A stretch of DNA of 64,000 bases from Dendrolimus kikuchii (GCA_019925095.2 CM034391.1:8274551-8338550); one strand, 5' to 3'. Shown: positions 11,525 through 23,457, counted from the first letter of the stretch. The notes: a model not told the origin generated them from the letters alone. Numbers and translations: made by a program.

Positions 11525-11815
11525 CAGTCGTGGTAGCGTAATGACTAGTGCACGCATCCCAAACTCAAAGGGCGCGGGTTCGATCCTGGCCGGAACGCAT
11601 GCACCACTTAGTCAGTTTTCTGATCTAATGTGCATATTCTTACAATTACCACGTGCTAATAACGATGAAGGAAAACATCGTGATGCAACCTGCACATCGA
11701 GATAACCGATGTGTCAAACCTGCCAAGACGCCTTGGACAAGCGTGGCGGGTATACGTCCGTTCCCCCTATAATGGGAGGCTCGAGCCCAGCAGTGGGACA
11801 TTTATGGGTTGATAT
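11525..11815 (+). mobile_element. tRNA-derived SINE, near full length
   Basis: The head holds a tRNA-like promoter: an A-box-like TAGCGTAATG and a perfect B box in GGTTCGATCC about 45 bp on. The body has AACGATGAAGGAAAACATCG, and the end reads ATAATGGGAGGCTCGAGCCC with CAGCAGTGGGACATTTATGG. RNA polymerase III transcription is inferred from the boxes. Partial copies lie at 17679-17740, 18520-18650, 20750-20940 (reverse) and 42600-42690. Confidence 0.85.
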
Positions 11816-11819
11816 TATA

Positions 11820-14160
11820 TGTCTCTGCATAAGTTTAAAATATTATCAAATGCACGAAATGTTGCAGGACCTCGCGACAGCTTAATTTAACCGATTACAA
11901 TCGTTAAAATCCATATGCGCGCAAGCATTTTTTTAATACTTACACTATTGGAAATCTTGCGCCACCCACACGTCTCGGCTTTAATACTTTGATGTTGCCC
12001 CTGGAAACCTTTATACCAGCGAGAAAAGGGATATCAAAGGAATACAGAACAATATTTCAAAACTTATACTCGTTTTATCTAATGGCTTTATCAGACGTAA
12101 CTAGTAGAGTAGCGAGGCAGTAAAATGATACTAAGCCGAGAAAGTTCGGCAGGCAAGCAGGAGTTTATGCGTATTTTGATTGTATGGCGAGTCAGTTTAG
12201 TTTTGATTCACTGTATCAACAAGATGGATCGTAGAAAAAAAAATATAAACGGTATTTCAACCTGATTTTAAGACAAATAATTGAAAAATTGTATGCACCG
12301 ATTATTCGGCCGAGTACACTGTCTCGCCACTGTACTTGTTACGTGTAATCAAGCCTTATTGGGATTGTTTTTTTTTTGGTCTGTTTATTTTGATATAGGA
12401 AATATGTGATAGATACTAATGGATATGAATTAGAATTTTACCCAAAACAAACCATAAGAAAAGTTATAATAATATTTGGAAATCTTGCTGCAGTATTTTT
12501 ATATACATTGTTATTATTATTTTCATGTATTTAGCCTAAGTTGTAATATTAATGCAAAATGTTATTTGTGTTATGAAATCTGTTTTAGTTACTCAAAAAC
12601 ATCACTTAAATATGAAAAAGTTTTTTAACTTTATGTCGATTACAGGATTACTAACACAAAACGATACCGGAAGTATTTGAATGCGATCACAGTCAGCTAC
12701 AAATTTTTAATTAATAAACCACATAAAACAATTTTAAAAACAAAGATTTTTTTACAGGTTTTAGTATTGAGAATATTTTGGTAGCAGCCGTGAACTCTGC
12801 GACCTTTGAACTTGGAGTGAACGTACCCTTGACTCGAACAACGTCGGTCCTTAGCCTGTTATAATTAAACTGATACCGATAATTGTGATATTTTCGTTCA
12901 TACACCCGCGAGTCAACAATGAGCATATCGCTAGAGGAACAATGACACCGTATTACGCACCAGACATTACTGCTGATCACTTGTAAAATAGAGGTTTTGT
13001 AATAATCATCTGTTTATTTATTTAATTCTTAATTTACATAATTATTTTCAATTTTAAATCTATATTTATCATTTTTAATTGAATGAAATTATTAATAATA
13101 ACTTCATGGTCAGACGCAGATGGCTGTCATGTCCTGTCTCTGGAGCCCTAATCAACGGTAGCTTGGATTCCAGGCTCTAATGCCGGCGGATATCAAGGTT
13201 ACATATTTTTTAATAAATATTTTGAGGTTTTATTTTATAAAAGAATACCTAGTGTTTATATTTTTATTAACATCACACTTACATCACGTTTTGTCAAACA
13301 TTATTTGCATGATTGGGTCAATTAAATATTTTATCCTTTTACAAATATATACTAAAATATAAATGCTTGTATATGTCTGCGTATTTATTGGTTTATCTCT
13401 CGTTATTGATCTGAATGTAAGTAATTTTTTAATGATATTTATATTCAGATTTAATTGTCACCAAATAACGTATACCGAAATACTTATGATAGATCGAATT
13501 TAAATGTTTTATACATAATATTTTGATCGCATACACACAATTCATCATTGAAAATTAATCATTTGTAACCAATATTATTCAATTTTTTGAGAAATTTCAT
13601 AATTCATACTAATATGAAAAATATAATCATTCGAGTTCTTGCCAAAAACTCGATTGCAAGTGGGATCTATTGAACCCATTTTCCAAAGTTCTCTCACAAT
13701 ATCGTATTTAATTAATGAACTCATTATTATAAATACGTATGGCGTTAATAAAACGAGTTATTTCCATATTTCCTGATTTTGGTTCAAAAGGTCAAAACTT
13801 GAGGAAATTGCATTTGACATTAATAGATGACGCATATTTCGTATTATAATTAACATACAGATTCAACAAAAACTAATTTATATTCAAGGTTTTAATCTAA
13901 GATAAACTTATGTGCATCCTTAATGATATTTTAATAAATTTTCACGGAACACATATTATTCTACTACGCATTACACGTGATGTGAAAACAGTCGATGCTA
14001 GTACAAGCGATGTTTTGGTGGGCGGCTCTATATTTAAATAAACGCGACGCTCCATAGAGACTGTTTAATATGCTTTTTGTGTTTTAATTCCACAAAAGTG
14101 TTCACGGGAACGTTTGTAGATACGTTGTATGGTAAAAATAAAATGTCTCCACGATACATT
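11820..14160. other. AT-rich spacer, no gene seen
   Basis: The longest frame (minus, 12711-12980) has no recognisable domain or splice context. The segment is otherwise very AT-rich with no clear repeat boundaries. Confidence 0.4.
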
Positions 14161-14209
14161 AAGAGGTTGTTCACCCAATATTTGGGCATCGCCCTTCTCC
14201 CTTCGGGGA

Positions 14210-14432
14210 CTATTTGTTAAAGGATACAATCTCGACGTCCGTCGGTTTTACTCTAAATTTACGGGATACGAACTCGAAAGCTGAGCTGAAAGATGCCACC
14301 TGTCCCTCACATAACAGTCTTAACGACAACATTATCCATGCTTGGGTGAAGGCAAACAGAAGCGATGTCGCAAACAGTAAGTTAGTAAAGCCCATGTTGC
14401 GTCGTTTAAGGTCCTGCGAAGACCTTAAATGA
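14210..14432. other. Unplaced open segment, both strands
   Basis: About 220 bp of balanced base composition is open on both strands: plus 14214-14432 and minus 14395-14210. The minus translation starts with a hydrophobic, signal-like stretch (MGFTNLLFATSLLFAFTQAW). I see no convincing splice sites, and the protein is not recognised. It may be a stray exon, a domesticated fragment or chance. Confidence 0.2.
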
Positions 14433-14920
14433 CCATACGTCTTTTAGAGCTCATTTGTATTATGTCCTAATTGCAATAGCAGAGAATAAATATTCTATTC
14501 TATCTTTGTTGTTTATGGCTGCAACGCCTTTGGCATTGATTTTGCCAATGTCATAGTAAAAGAGGCAGGTGTTAATAGACGCTAATATAGCTGGCAAAAT
14601 CAAGAAATTTCCATAGTCGGTAATCTTTTTCCAGAAACCTGAGGACAAGACAACACAAACAGATATGTTAGACTAACTACATTATAGGAATATATTGTTA
14701 AGTGCGAGAATAAATATGGATTCTAGTTTTATTTATCGCAAAGCGGCTTAGTCGTTAAAAGTCACATTTTGTTTTGGTACTAAATTGGTTGACTTGTTGA
14801 TTATTAAAACATATAAAATTTATTTTCAAAATCCTCTTTAGAGTTTCCTAGGCATGTTGGTAAAAATTGAACGCTTATACTGTTCTTACATCGGACCGTC
14901 TGTTTTTTACATCTAAAGTA
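14433..14920. other. Spacer, no gene seen
   Basis: Short AT-driven frames only; no repeat recognised before the SINE-like copy that follows. Confidence 0.4.
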
Positions 14921-14921
14921 C

Positions 14922-15160
14922 AGTAAACAGGCTGACGGTCCAAATGGGAGAAAGTGATAACCGTCGCCTATAGACATTTGCAACACCAAATGTGCTGTCG
15001 ACCACGAAAGGGGGCTGGAACCAGCTACTAATGTAGGTGCTCAACTCAAGGCTGTTATAGCGACATACTCTAGACCATGGGTGATAGCCATTCAAATAGG
15101 CAAATACCTTATCACCTGGCTGTGAGGTGGTTTGTCGCTCTTACGACAGGCCATTTGTTT
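14922..15160 (-). mobile_element. SINE-like repeat sharing the LINE tail, copy 1
   Basis: On the minus strand it carries the family order GCCTGTCGTAAGAG, ACCATGGTCTAGAGTATG, and the shared 3' tail GTTGCAAATGTCTATAGGCG. It is diverged. Better copies are at 16960-17230, 47505-47815 and, in the opposite orientation, 45890-46197. Confidence 0.7.
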
Positions 15161-15392
15161 TATCAAAATTATGACAAGATCTGACATGGGTTCGCTAGTC
15201 GTCAACTGCTGAACCTAAGCTTATACGAGTTTGTGCCACATATCCCGTTCCTCCCCATTCCCGTATCCATCAGAGACTTAGTGTATGTAGGTCGTCAGTT
15301 ATTCAGAGTTTATCATCTCATAGTTCAAAAGCACTGTATATGACTTTAGAAGCAAATATTTCACCAACTATTGACATTTTCAAAAAATCGCT

Positions 15393-15550
15393 ATAATAAA
15401 ACTATGTTTTAACGGTTTTAAGCGCGGTAGTTTTATTTGATTTTGATTTTTCCGACGTTTCGGCCACTTTTCAGCGGCCGTCTTCCGAGATCATGGCCGG
15501 AAGATGGCCACTGAAAAGCGCTTAAAACCGTTAAAACGTAGTTTTATTAT
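15393..15550. repeat. Compound fold-back palindrome
   Basis: Outer arms 15393-15425 and 15518-15550 (33 bp) pair with one mismatch. Just inside, ACTTTTCAGCGGCCGTCTTCC pairs with GGAAGATGGCCACTGAAAAG with few mismatches, leaving a loop of about 15 bases. The whole 158-bp unit can fold into one long hairpin. A half copy lies at 7715-7850. Confidence 0.85.
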
Positions 15551-15719
15551 GTATACAAGTCGCGAAAACTTAAGAAAATATTAAATCGCTATAAGATTTC
15601 AAACTTTATATAACGATACCACATTTTCTCATGTGCATTAAATTTTTTTCCCTCCCTCAGTTATTTAAATGATAACCACTTCTAATATTTAAATATTTCG
15701 TAATTTCTCAATGATATCA

Positions 15720-16085
15720 TTATTAAAAAAAACAACTAGGATATATATATATATATATATATATACTATATAAACGACGGAGAACACGATGAATTTTTTT
15801 TTATATCTCTTATCTGTCTGTCTTTTTGTTAAAACACTTAGACTTAAAATCTGCGTTAATTTTATTCTGAGAATCCCGCGAGAAGTTTTCTGGAAATAAT
15901 TTGCATTGGTCAGATTAAAAAATATCGAATTCCGATGTGATTTTTTTTACTGATCGATATCAAATTTTATGTAACAAAATGTGTGATTTTTTGATGAGCG
16001 GTTTGTAATTGTTCGGGTGCATAAAAATTAGCATATTCCAACACAATTTTCAAGTCGAGCGTGGACGAAGTCGCGAGCATGTCCT
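15720..16085 (+). repeat. Family X copy 2 with TA microsatellite
   Basis: The head (AAAACAACTAGGATATATAT) holds a TA expansion at 15740-15766, followed by the family block ACTATATAAACGACGGAGAA. The remainder is decayed, with an AATCCCGCGAGAAGTTTTC block typical of the family. Confidence 0.7.
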
Positions 16086-16959
16086 AGTAATAATATACTT
16101 TTCTTGTTAGCAATTTTTATCCATATAATTTACAGTATTTATAAGAAAAATTACGAGGTATAACATAAATAGATAGTCGGTTGAACATGTACATTTTATG
16201 AGATTTACTTTTCCCCAAAATGGGCATGGGAATCTAAGATTGAGTAGAAACGCTAAATTAATTAAAATATCAAAAATTTTAATAACACCATTGCGTTTAC
16301 TGGTCTTATGTACCTTATAGCAATAAGAACGTGAATTCTCTTTGCAAAAAAAATGCATTTGTTTATCTGTCAGTATATCAAACATGATGCTGTTTTCGTT
16401 AATGCGGTTTAACCGCTGCATAACCGTTGCATAATAATGCAGCTCACAATACGAGCACGTCGTACATATGCGCAAGCGCAGTCTGCTCACATACGAATGA
16501 AACACGTGCACGCACACTGTGGCACGAGATAAGAGCCCGGCCAACGACCCCCTAGGAGAAATAGCGCCTGAAATCACTATAAACAGACTCTGAAGGTACC
16601 TCTTGGATGTTTTAAAAATACATAAACACTTAACATAAATCAATCGATATTGAATTTTAAAATACAGTTTAGTCGTTATAGGTTTTGAGAGTTTTACAAG
16701 TGCATCCTGCCTGTGTACAGTTCAAGGTTAGTTATACTGTAAAATCGATTTTGTTTAGGCGATGTCAACTGCTTACAATTAGAATAATAAAGTATTTGAG
16801 GTACTTAAAGGTTTATAGTGAAAAAATCTCTTAGAAGCAGTTTTCGTAATGTTATTACTTACTTGCGACGCAATTTGACACACGAAAAAGTATCTTCCAA
16901 TTATTATTTTTTTAACCTTTATGTAGCGTCAATTTTTTTTTCTTATGGTATTTTTTGTT

Positions 16960-17235
16960 ACAGGAGTTCAGCAGACAAGCAGACGGCCCACCTGATGGAA
17001 AGCGGTTACCATCGTCTATGGACACTTGCAATACCAAAGGGGACTGAAACCTGGCATCCAATGCCAGAACACAACTCAAGGTTGTTATGGCGGCATACTC
17101 TAGACCAGGGGTGGTAGTCATCCAGACAGGCAAATACCCTACAACCTGGTTGTGGGTTATTTTTTCGCCTCTTACGATAGACCGCTTGGCCACAAGAAAT
17201 TCTATTCTTTCTCCGTTCCTGTACGGTATGTACAT
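16960..17235 (-). mobile_element. SINE-like repeat sharing the LINE tail, copy 2
   Basis: Plus-strand order: GTTCAGCAGACAAGCAGACG, GAAAGCGGTTACCATCG, CTCAAGGTTGTTATGGCGGC, CTCTAGACCAGGGGTGGTAG, CGCCTCTTACGATAGACCGC, TTCTTTCTCCGTTCCTGTAC. The element reads on the minus strand, so its 3' end is near 16960. No long frame is conserved between copies. Confidence 0.8.
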
Positions 17236-17454
17236 TTAAATTGATTAAAAACACTGAGAGTTAGTAACCAGTGTTTTAGTTTAAAGCGAAAATGTGTACG
17301 AAATCTCGGTGTCAATATTTTTTTTATAAATAGCTGTTTTTTATTATTATTTAATACATATTTTTTTACTTTTAATTTTAAGGCGTGTTTATTAACAAAA
17401 CAATTATAAAATTACATATAATCGAATACAATAAAAGAAAACTTAACTTAATTG

Positions 17455-17640
17455 TTTTGTATTCTACCCATAGTCCCTCAAGACTATAAGTAGAATACTG
17501 AGCCCAGATCACCGTCTTCTATGGATAAGGTGCCCAGAAGGTTGGCTACATTCCCTCGCTGGATCGCTGTACTAACCCGTTGCTCAAAGTAAGCACTAGC
17601 CCTCTGATCACCTGAAGAGTCAATGAGTCGTTTTGATAAA
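17455..17640 (-). repeat. Retroelement tail (reverse), family of 19355-19710
   Basis: Reverse-orientation match: CATAGTCCCTCAAGACTATA, CACCGTCTTCTATGGATAAG, then CGCTGGATCGCTGTACTAAC and GATCACCTGAAGAGTCAATG, which mirrors the end of the 19.6-kb copy. Confidence 0.75.
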
Positions 17641-17678
17641 TAATTGTTTTAATTTATCTTATGTTCATCAAAATATAA

Positions 17679-17740
17679 TGCCCTACAATGGGAGGCCCGA
17701 GCCCAGCAATGGGATATTTATGGGCCGTTATTATATTATC
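17679..17740 (+). repeat. tRNA-SINE 3' tail fragment
   Basis: ACAATGGGAGGCCCGAGCCC followed by AGCAATGGGATATTTATGGG matches the 3' end of the SINE at 11525-11815. The 5' part is absent. Confidence 0.75.
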
Positions 17741-17769
17741 ATAAAAATGATGTGGGGTATACACACATG

Positions 17770-18140
17770 CATTTTGGGATGGTCGATCGATACATTCAAC
17801 GTCTCCTCTCAGCTGAGATGAGAATGTTGCGATGCATGTGTGGTGTTACAAGAATCGATAAGGTGAGAAATGAGTACATAAAATGACCGTACCTTTGAAA
17901 GTTACACCTGTGACTGAAAAACGGAGAGGAAGAATATTAAGGTAGTATGGGCATGTAATGAGAAGAGATGATAGTCACGTGACAAAAAAAATATTAAACT
18001 GCAAAAGTGATGGATACAAATGTAGAGTTAGACCAAAAAAGACATGAACGATTTGTGGTGTGACCGAAGACGTATGATAGAATAGAGAAATATGGAAGGA
18101 AAAGACATATTGTACCGACTCCAAATAATTGGGAGAATGT
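17770..18140 (+). mobile_element. Decayed LINE 3' end, RTE-like
   Basis: Broken plus-strand reading recalls the C-terminus of RTE-type reverse transcriptases: a phrase like MRMLRCMCGVTR, then YGHVMRRDDSH, then CGVTEDV. Several stops and frameshifts interrupt it. The same block, less broken, lies on the minus strand at 44400-44720. Confidence 0.65.
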
Positions 18141-18519
18141 GAAAGAAAAGAGTGAAATCCATCAACTTGGCTTACATAGCTTTCCAATTGCGAAAATCAT
18201 GCATCTCATTGTGACATTGTCCCTGATGCGTAAAAAATTACGAATAAATTAGTTAATGAGTTTATCATCGTCCGAAATGATTAAAATACATATTATATCA
18301 ACTATTACGATAAAATCAGTTCATTACAAAGGCAAGACCGTCAAGATAGAACAACAACATTTTCGCGTTGATACACGATTCTACATTATAGAAGTCATGG
18401 AAGCTTCTTGACTAACACACCCGTATCTCATTACAATGATATGGTTTCATCATATAATACTAAATTTTGCTGTACATAATATTATAAATACAGCTTATTG
18501 ATTGTTTAAAAAATTGTCG

Positions 18520-18650
18520 TGATGAAACCGGAATATTGAGATAACCAATATGTGAAACCCGCCAATCGGCTTTGAACAAGCGTGGTAAATATAACCACCT
18601 GGTCCCCTATAAATGGAGGCCCAAACTCCGGTATAGGTATTATAGTGTTG
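18520..18650 (+). repeat. tRNA-SINE fragment
   Basis: A fragment of the 11.5-kb SINE body and tail: GATGAAACCGGAATATTGAG, AACAAGCGTGGTAAATAT and CCCCTATAAATGGAGGCCC. Its head is missing. Confidence 0.7.
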
Positions 18651-19354
18651 CCTAAAAATATTGTAACTGGTATATTGTGTCAATTATTTTGATGAGAAAT
18701 AAGGTATTATCTACATATGTCTATCTACCTATATATACATATTTGTAGATCTAAAATAAACTATGACACGTATGTGATTCAGCTAGTTAGTTAATACTGT
18801 TGGAATGATATATAGCAAGTGAAATCAACTAAGCTGTTCCAACAACCGTGTATTCGAATAGGCAATCAAAATGAAATTGCACACGTTAACATACAGACAA
18901 AAGCCCGGAGTTATTGTTTAGAATAAAACGACTCAGGCGCAGCGCAAAGCGGAACGAACGGTTGTAATCTTGAATGGAGTGAAAGTGGCTTCAGATACTT
19001 CCTGACATGAGGAAAGTGAATGCTCGTGGGTTAGACACGACAGAGTTGGCCCTGCCTAGGCAGCAATGCGCCAATACTGATACACATCTCACGTTCAATG
19101 GAAATTTAAAGAAAGTTGTTGCAGTTGCAACGTATAAATGTAATGGAAGTATTGCTAGGACACTGAACTTTTGCTAGAAAACTGTTAGTTGCAAAAAAAT
19201 ATATAAAAAGTAGAAATTAAGATAGAGACAGGCAGTATGTATCATAATTTTGCTTGAGATATAAAGCGTTTTTAATGTAAAATAATAACAATATATAACA
19301 ATAATACTATAAGTAAATTATAGCCTATGTTACTTCATTTCTGCCATAGGGATG
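18651..19354. other. Spacer, no gene seen
   Basis: Mixed-composition DNA without frames or repeat ends that I recognise. Confidence 0.4.
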
Positions 19355-19710
19355 AGTGGCAGAAGACCGTCTGCATTGCAACGTTGGATGGCAATGCTAA
19401 TTCGCTGCGCGAAGTATATATACTTCGCCTTTTAGTCATGGGTGCCATCAAAGGCTTTGCTACAAATTTCTTTGTTGAAATTCATCTAAAAGTACTGAGC
19501 TTCTACAAAAAATTATCAAAACGATTCATTGACTCTTCTGATGATCAGACAGCTGGTGCCTACCTCGGACAGAGGATCATTATAGCGATCCAACGAGGAA
19601 GCGTAGTCAGCCTTCTGGGCGCCTTACTCATAGTAGACGGTGACCTAGGCTCAATATTCTACTTATAGTCTTGAGGGACTATGGGTAGAACACAATATGG
19701 GTAGCTAAGT
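19355..19710 (+). mobile_element. Retroelement 3' coding remnant, open 113 codons
   Basis: The frame ending at 19668 includes YLGQRIIIAIQRGSVVSLLG and stops just before the tail CTTATAGTCTTGAGGGACTA. The QR-x5-QRG-x4-SLLG pattern recalls the C-terminus of retroelement polyproteins seen in Lepidoptera, but I cannot assign the clade. Four fragments of the family are in this window (7985, 17455 reverse, here, 63652), which supports a repeat rather than a host gene. Confidence 0.6.
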
Positions 19711-20365
19711 TGTCTTTTGTTGTATTAGTCTATAAATTCATTGTACATTTAAATAAGTATGTTATTATACGATACATACTGCTGCAATCATTAAACGCTA
19801 TATAATTTTCAATAATCAATTTATTACAGATTCACATAAGACTTATTCAAAGTAAAAACCAAGTCCGTGACTGTGCGTATATACGTTCAGTCACGGACGT
19901 AGTTTGTCTCATGCCGTACATTTGTACCTTGACGACGGCCTCCTTACAGTTTGTTACCTTTATATTACTTTGTAATCGTTTTCTATTTTCAAACTTAGGT
20001 TGCCAGGCAAAAATAATAAACGTGCACAATCACATTATACAAACCTCATGAAAATTTATACCCACTATTCGCCTATACCTAATTCCCCTGCTATACGTGG
20101 GTTAAGGATAGTGTTTGTGACTATGTCCAGATGCGACTTGTAGTGTTAAAAATTACACCGTGAATAAATTAAATAAACCCTTGGCTACATCTACGTGGCA
20201 GTCACTAACACTAAGATTGTCCTAAGTATAATAGCAATAAAAGCAGGGTCATAACAATTATACAGTCGGCTTAGCCGTTTTCAGTAAGTATTCCGCAATT
20301 GGGAAAAGAGTTCTAGTTTTTATAATTTGCGATCGTTTCATAATTGAGTAATTGAAAGTAAATTT
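19711..20365. other. Spacer, no gene seen
   Basis: The minus frame at 19847-20029 is short and unrecognised. A local inverted phrase (CGTGACTGTGCG ... CAGTCACGGACG) lies near 19865-19900. Confidence 0.4.
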
Positions 20366-20369
20366 ATAA

Positions 20370-20725
20370 TCATCATCATCATCCGAGCATTAAATCCCGG
20401 TTGCGCTCGGAGCGTTCACTCCGACGCCCAGGGTTCGCTTTCCTACTCGACTTCGCGCGATCTTCGGCGTCCCCCGTTTTGAGACCATTAGTACGTTTGT
20501 CATCCCTCACAACTTCAAGCCAACATTTCTTAGGCCTTCCCCTTCTACCGGAACCTGGCAGAGGCGGCAGGGCTAGACATTTGTTCTCCACATAATTAGA
20601 CGGTCTCCATAAAACGTGGCCGTACCACCGTAAGCGATATTCTTGCAGTTTGTCTGCTATGTCACGGACATGAAGACTGCCGCGGATGCGAGAGTTCCTG
20701 ACACGGCCTTTCCGCGTCACTCTAT
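20370..20725 (-). mobile_element. LINE 3' end, RTE-type C-terminus
   Basis: The minus-strand frame at 20720-20379 reads RLRWYGHVLWRP, ALPPLPGSGRRGRPKKCWLE and then VVRDDKRTNGLKTGDAEDRA, a common C-terminus of RTE-like LINE polymerases. The 3' end is a GATGATGATGAT run (plus 20370-20381), the simple-repeat tail usual for this group. Older copies in the same orientation lie at 49485-49805 and 60430-60745. Confidence 0.82.
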
Positions 20726-20749
20726 ATCAAACGTCAATATATATGAAAG

Positions 20750-20940
20750 TAAATTTATAATATCGGCACATAAATGTCTCACTGTTGTCCATCAGCATTT
20801 CAGTAGAACGGACAGTATACACTTTGGTCCATAGTAGATTGGTATGATTTAAACACTGGTTTCCTCAACGTGCAATGTTCCTTATGACGTTTTCCTGCAC
20901 CATTCACTATGCAGCATGTGGTAAATACAATAATATCTAC
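20750..20940 (-). repeat. tRNA-SINE-related fragment (reverse)
   Basis: In reverse it shows ACCACATGCTGC, GGAAAACGTCATAAGGAACA and CAGTGAGACATTTATGTGCC, which line up with the body and tail of the 11.5-kb SINE. It is diverged and has no head. Confidence 0.5.
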
Positions 20941-22008
20941 ATTAAGTCAGAAAAGCTGCGCAAGTGGTGCCACGCTTTCTATCCAGAATTCGGAACCCAT
21001 ATCTTTAAAAATACACCCAAATTCGTTATTGACTAGGCTATTGCGATTTCAACAACACACAATAACAGCAAAGCAATTTTAATAAATGAAAATTGTAGTC
21101 AATGCACTCACAATAACACCACAAATATAATTCAATCAATGAATCACTTAAATTAAAGAATGTGGAGTCTTTTAACTACGTCGCTTTGTCATTGTCAGGG
21201 GTACGCGGCCTTACAAGTGTCTGATTCATATGATGACTGTAATGTTTACTTTTTAACATTATGCTTTAAAGTTTGAGTTCGTTCAAGAATATTTGTTAAA
21301 TAATAGAAGATTAACCCTAGGAGCAATAGTATTTTTATTGATGAAATACAGCATATCATCGCGCTGCGATCCAAAATAGCTGGTCAGAAACTAAAAGTGG
21401 ATAAAATTGTCGGGCAGTTATTAATATTTGAATAAAATACATAATAGGTTGTAAACAACCCGCTGGTCAGTCTGAGCTTAATCATTTCAGCGTACAGGAT
21501 CTATAACTAGTTCCGGGCGGATTGCCTGATTTCACAAATCTACAATCTTCGTGTGCAGTGTTTACAACGATGTTTTTCTTAATTATTAGCACATTATGTA
21601 GATAGATAACTCTCTGACAAAGATCTCTCTATCGCTTATTATTTTATAGACGAAACTTAAACTCAATACAATATATACAGAAGAAATAAATAAGATATTC
21701 CGACGCAATATGTTCAAGATTTATGAATGAAATGTGAATTGCATTGAGATGAAAATAAATTCATGTACCTACTCAATATTGCATGAATACCACAAAACAG
21801 TTCTCTAACGTAATAAACTGAATGTATTCATTCGGGTTCTTGTTTACCAGACTGTGTCTTTGACTAATATTATTTTTGTTGTGATCATGGAACGACTATA
21901 CTAAGAATGACAATCGTCTAGTAGAAAAAAGACATCTTAACTGTAAATATCTCCTTAAGCCTACATAACTAGATGTCATAAAATATGATTTTGAAAAAAT
22001 TATTAACA
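20941..22008. other. Spacer, no gene seen
   Basis: AT-rich with short frames; I recognise nothing up to the MITE at 22010. Confidence 0.4.
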
Positions 22009-22009
22009 A

Positions 22010-22196
22010 TAACAAAACCGACTTCAAACTCAAACTCAAAAAATTAATATTTTGTACATAATCTTGAACTCGGTGCATTTTTTGCAATTTTGTTATTGTT
22101 TTTATATTTTACTTGGCACCCCACTTCAAGATGTTGCAGAAAATATTTATTTTTTGCTTTATAGTTTGCAGTCGGTTTTGTTTTTGAAAAAAAAAT
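22010..22196. mobile_element. MITE with AACCGACTTC-type ends
   Basis: The left end AACAAAACCGACTTCAAACT pairs with the right end AGTTTGCAGTCGGTTTTGTT (two mismatches) around a 150-bp AT-rich interior with no frame. This end type is widespread in Lepidoptera. Confidence 0.78.
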
Positions 22197-22254
22197 GTAC
22201 TTTTCAGTTGCTTCAATAGATTTAGAAATAATATTTTAAGCGCCTGTAAAAATT

Positions 22255-22510
22255 GTACTACTGGCACGCGAATGCAATATCTGCTTTCGAAGAGTGTACG
22301 AGCTTGGCGTTTTTCAACAAGGCTTGCTCTGGTTTTCCTTGAGATCCACTCATAATATCCTGACTTGGTGAAAATGAGACCACTTCAGGAGTATACTCTT
22401 TCGAATAAAGAAAAAAAATGAAAATCGGTCCATAATTGACGGAGAAATTGCGTAACAAACATACAGTCGAATTGAGAACCTCCTTTTGAAATTCGGTTAA
22501 AAATTAATGG
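22255..22510 (+). repeat. Dispersed repeat tail (GAGAACCTCC family)
   Basis: It contains AAAATCGGTCCATAATTGAC, then ACAGTCGAATTGAGAACCTC and a TTCGGTTAAAAAT end. A second end (GAGAACCTCCTTTTTTAAAG) lies at 46567-46600. The upstream part is open on the minus strand but not recognised as a gene. Confidence 0.55.
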
Positions 22511-22954
22511 TGATAGAAATTATAATTAATTTCAATGACATTTGTATTCATAAGATTTATTGAGTAGCTTTTAGTAATTGAGGTCCTTTTAATTAAATAA
22601 TTTAGGGTCCCATAGATAAATTACTAAAACGCAGTCTCCACTGTAGGAGTTAGCTGCCACATTGGCTATCGATCGTGCAAAATACTTGACTAGCCCGTTG
22701 ACACTTCAGCTTACTAATTTTCCTTATTCTGATATTCTTGTTTCGCGTTTTTCGGATCAAAAATCACCCTTGAAAATAGTTCAAACGTTTGTATAGAATA
22801 TATTTGAAACGCATACCATGACAAGCTTTTTGATATAAACAAAAACTTCTGGGCGCCTCCCCTGTCCTCTCCCACTTGTTTACCTATGACGCCTTGTTAA
22901 AATGTTAATTATTGAGATTGAATCGGTGGCCGGTATGAATGAGTTGGAATTATT
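22511..22954. other. Spacer, no gene seen
   Basis: No frame, hairpin or repeat was recognised. Confidence 0.35.
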
Positions 22955-23065
22955 CAGGTGACGAATGGCCGAGGGCGTTCACCCTGGGGTGCGGGTCTCC
23001 GACCGGCCGAGTTTCACACAGCTGATCGTGCGTTGCTCGACCCACGCCCGACCTATGTATGACTA
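22955..23065 (+). repeat. GC-rich, possibly tRNA-related segment
   Basis: The start GACGAATGGCCGAGGGCG resembles the 5' arm of a serine-type tRNA, including a TGGCCGAG A-box-like phrase. No matching acceptor stem or GGTTCGA B box follows, so it is not an intact tRNA. It may be the head of a tRNA-derived SINE or an old pseudogene. Confidence 0.3.
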
Positions 23066-23457
23066 ACAAATATCGACGTCGGGGCAAAAACCGTTATTCA
23101 GTATTACTTATGAAATTCCTGAAAGACGCAATTAATATAAATAATTCATGAAAATTATTTTAGTTTTAATCTATTCGATAACAGATGGCGCTAAGAAATA
23201 TGAGTAAAATACTTCCAAAATATCGTAAGAACCTTTTTAGTGAAAAAAGATTTATTTTATGATACTTATTTGATTATAAAATAAAATGTCTACCTCTCAT
23301 TTTTTAATGTCACCCCTTGGGTTATTCTTCGGTTGATATTTTTTTCTAAATTGCAGTAAAATATATATTCTAGTTATTTTTCAGCGTAATATATCTACAA
23401 AGTACTCTATCAACTCTTGAGTATGTGATTTACTCTTAATTTTAATTGTGGAATAAT
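23066..23457. other. Upstream region of the proline-rich gene
   Basis: AT-rich DNA that should hold the promoter. A pyrimidine-rich TTTTTCAG at about 23377-23384 could be a 3' splice site for an upstream non-coding exon. I see no clear TATA box. Confidence 0.3.

Noticed and set aside
12711..12980. Minus-strand frame of 89 codons
   Set aside because: No domain, no splice context and AT-driven composition; likely chance.
16107..16643. Minus-strand open frame of 178 codons
   Set aside because: It is long for AT-rich DNA, but the composition (Tyr, Cys, Phe, Ile, Lys) is that of random AT-rich sequence, with no domain, no splice logic and no clear start context.
22955..23065. Candidate serine tRNA gene
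   Set aside because: The 5' arm resembles a tRNA, but no acceptor stem pairing and no TTCGA arm could be found at the right distance.
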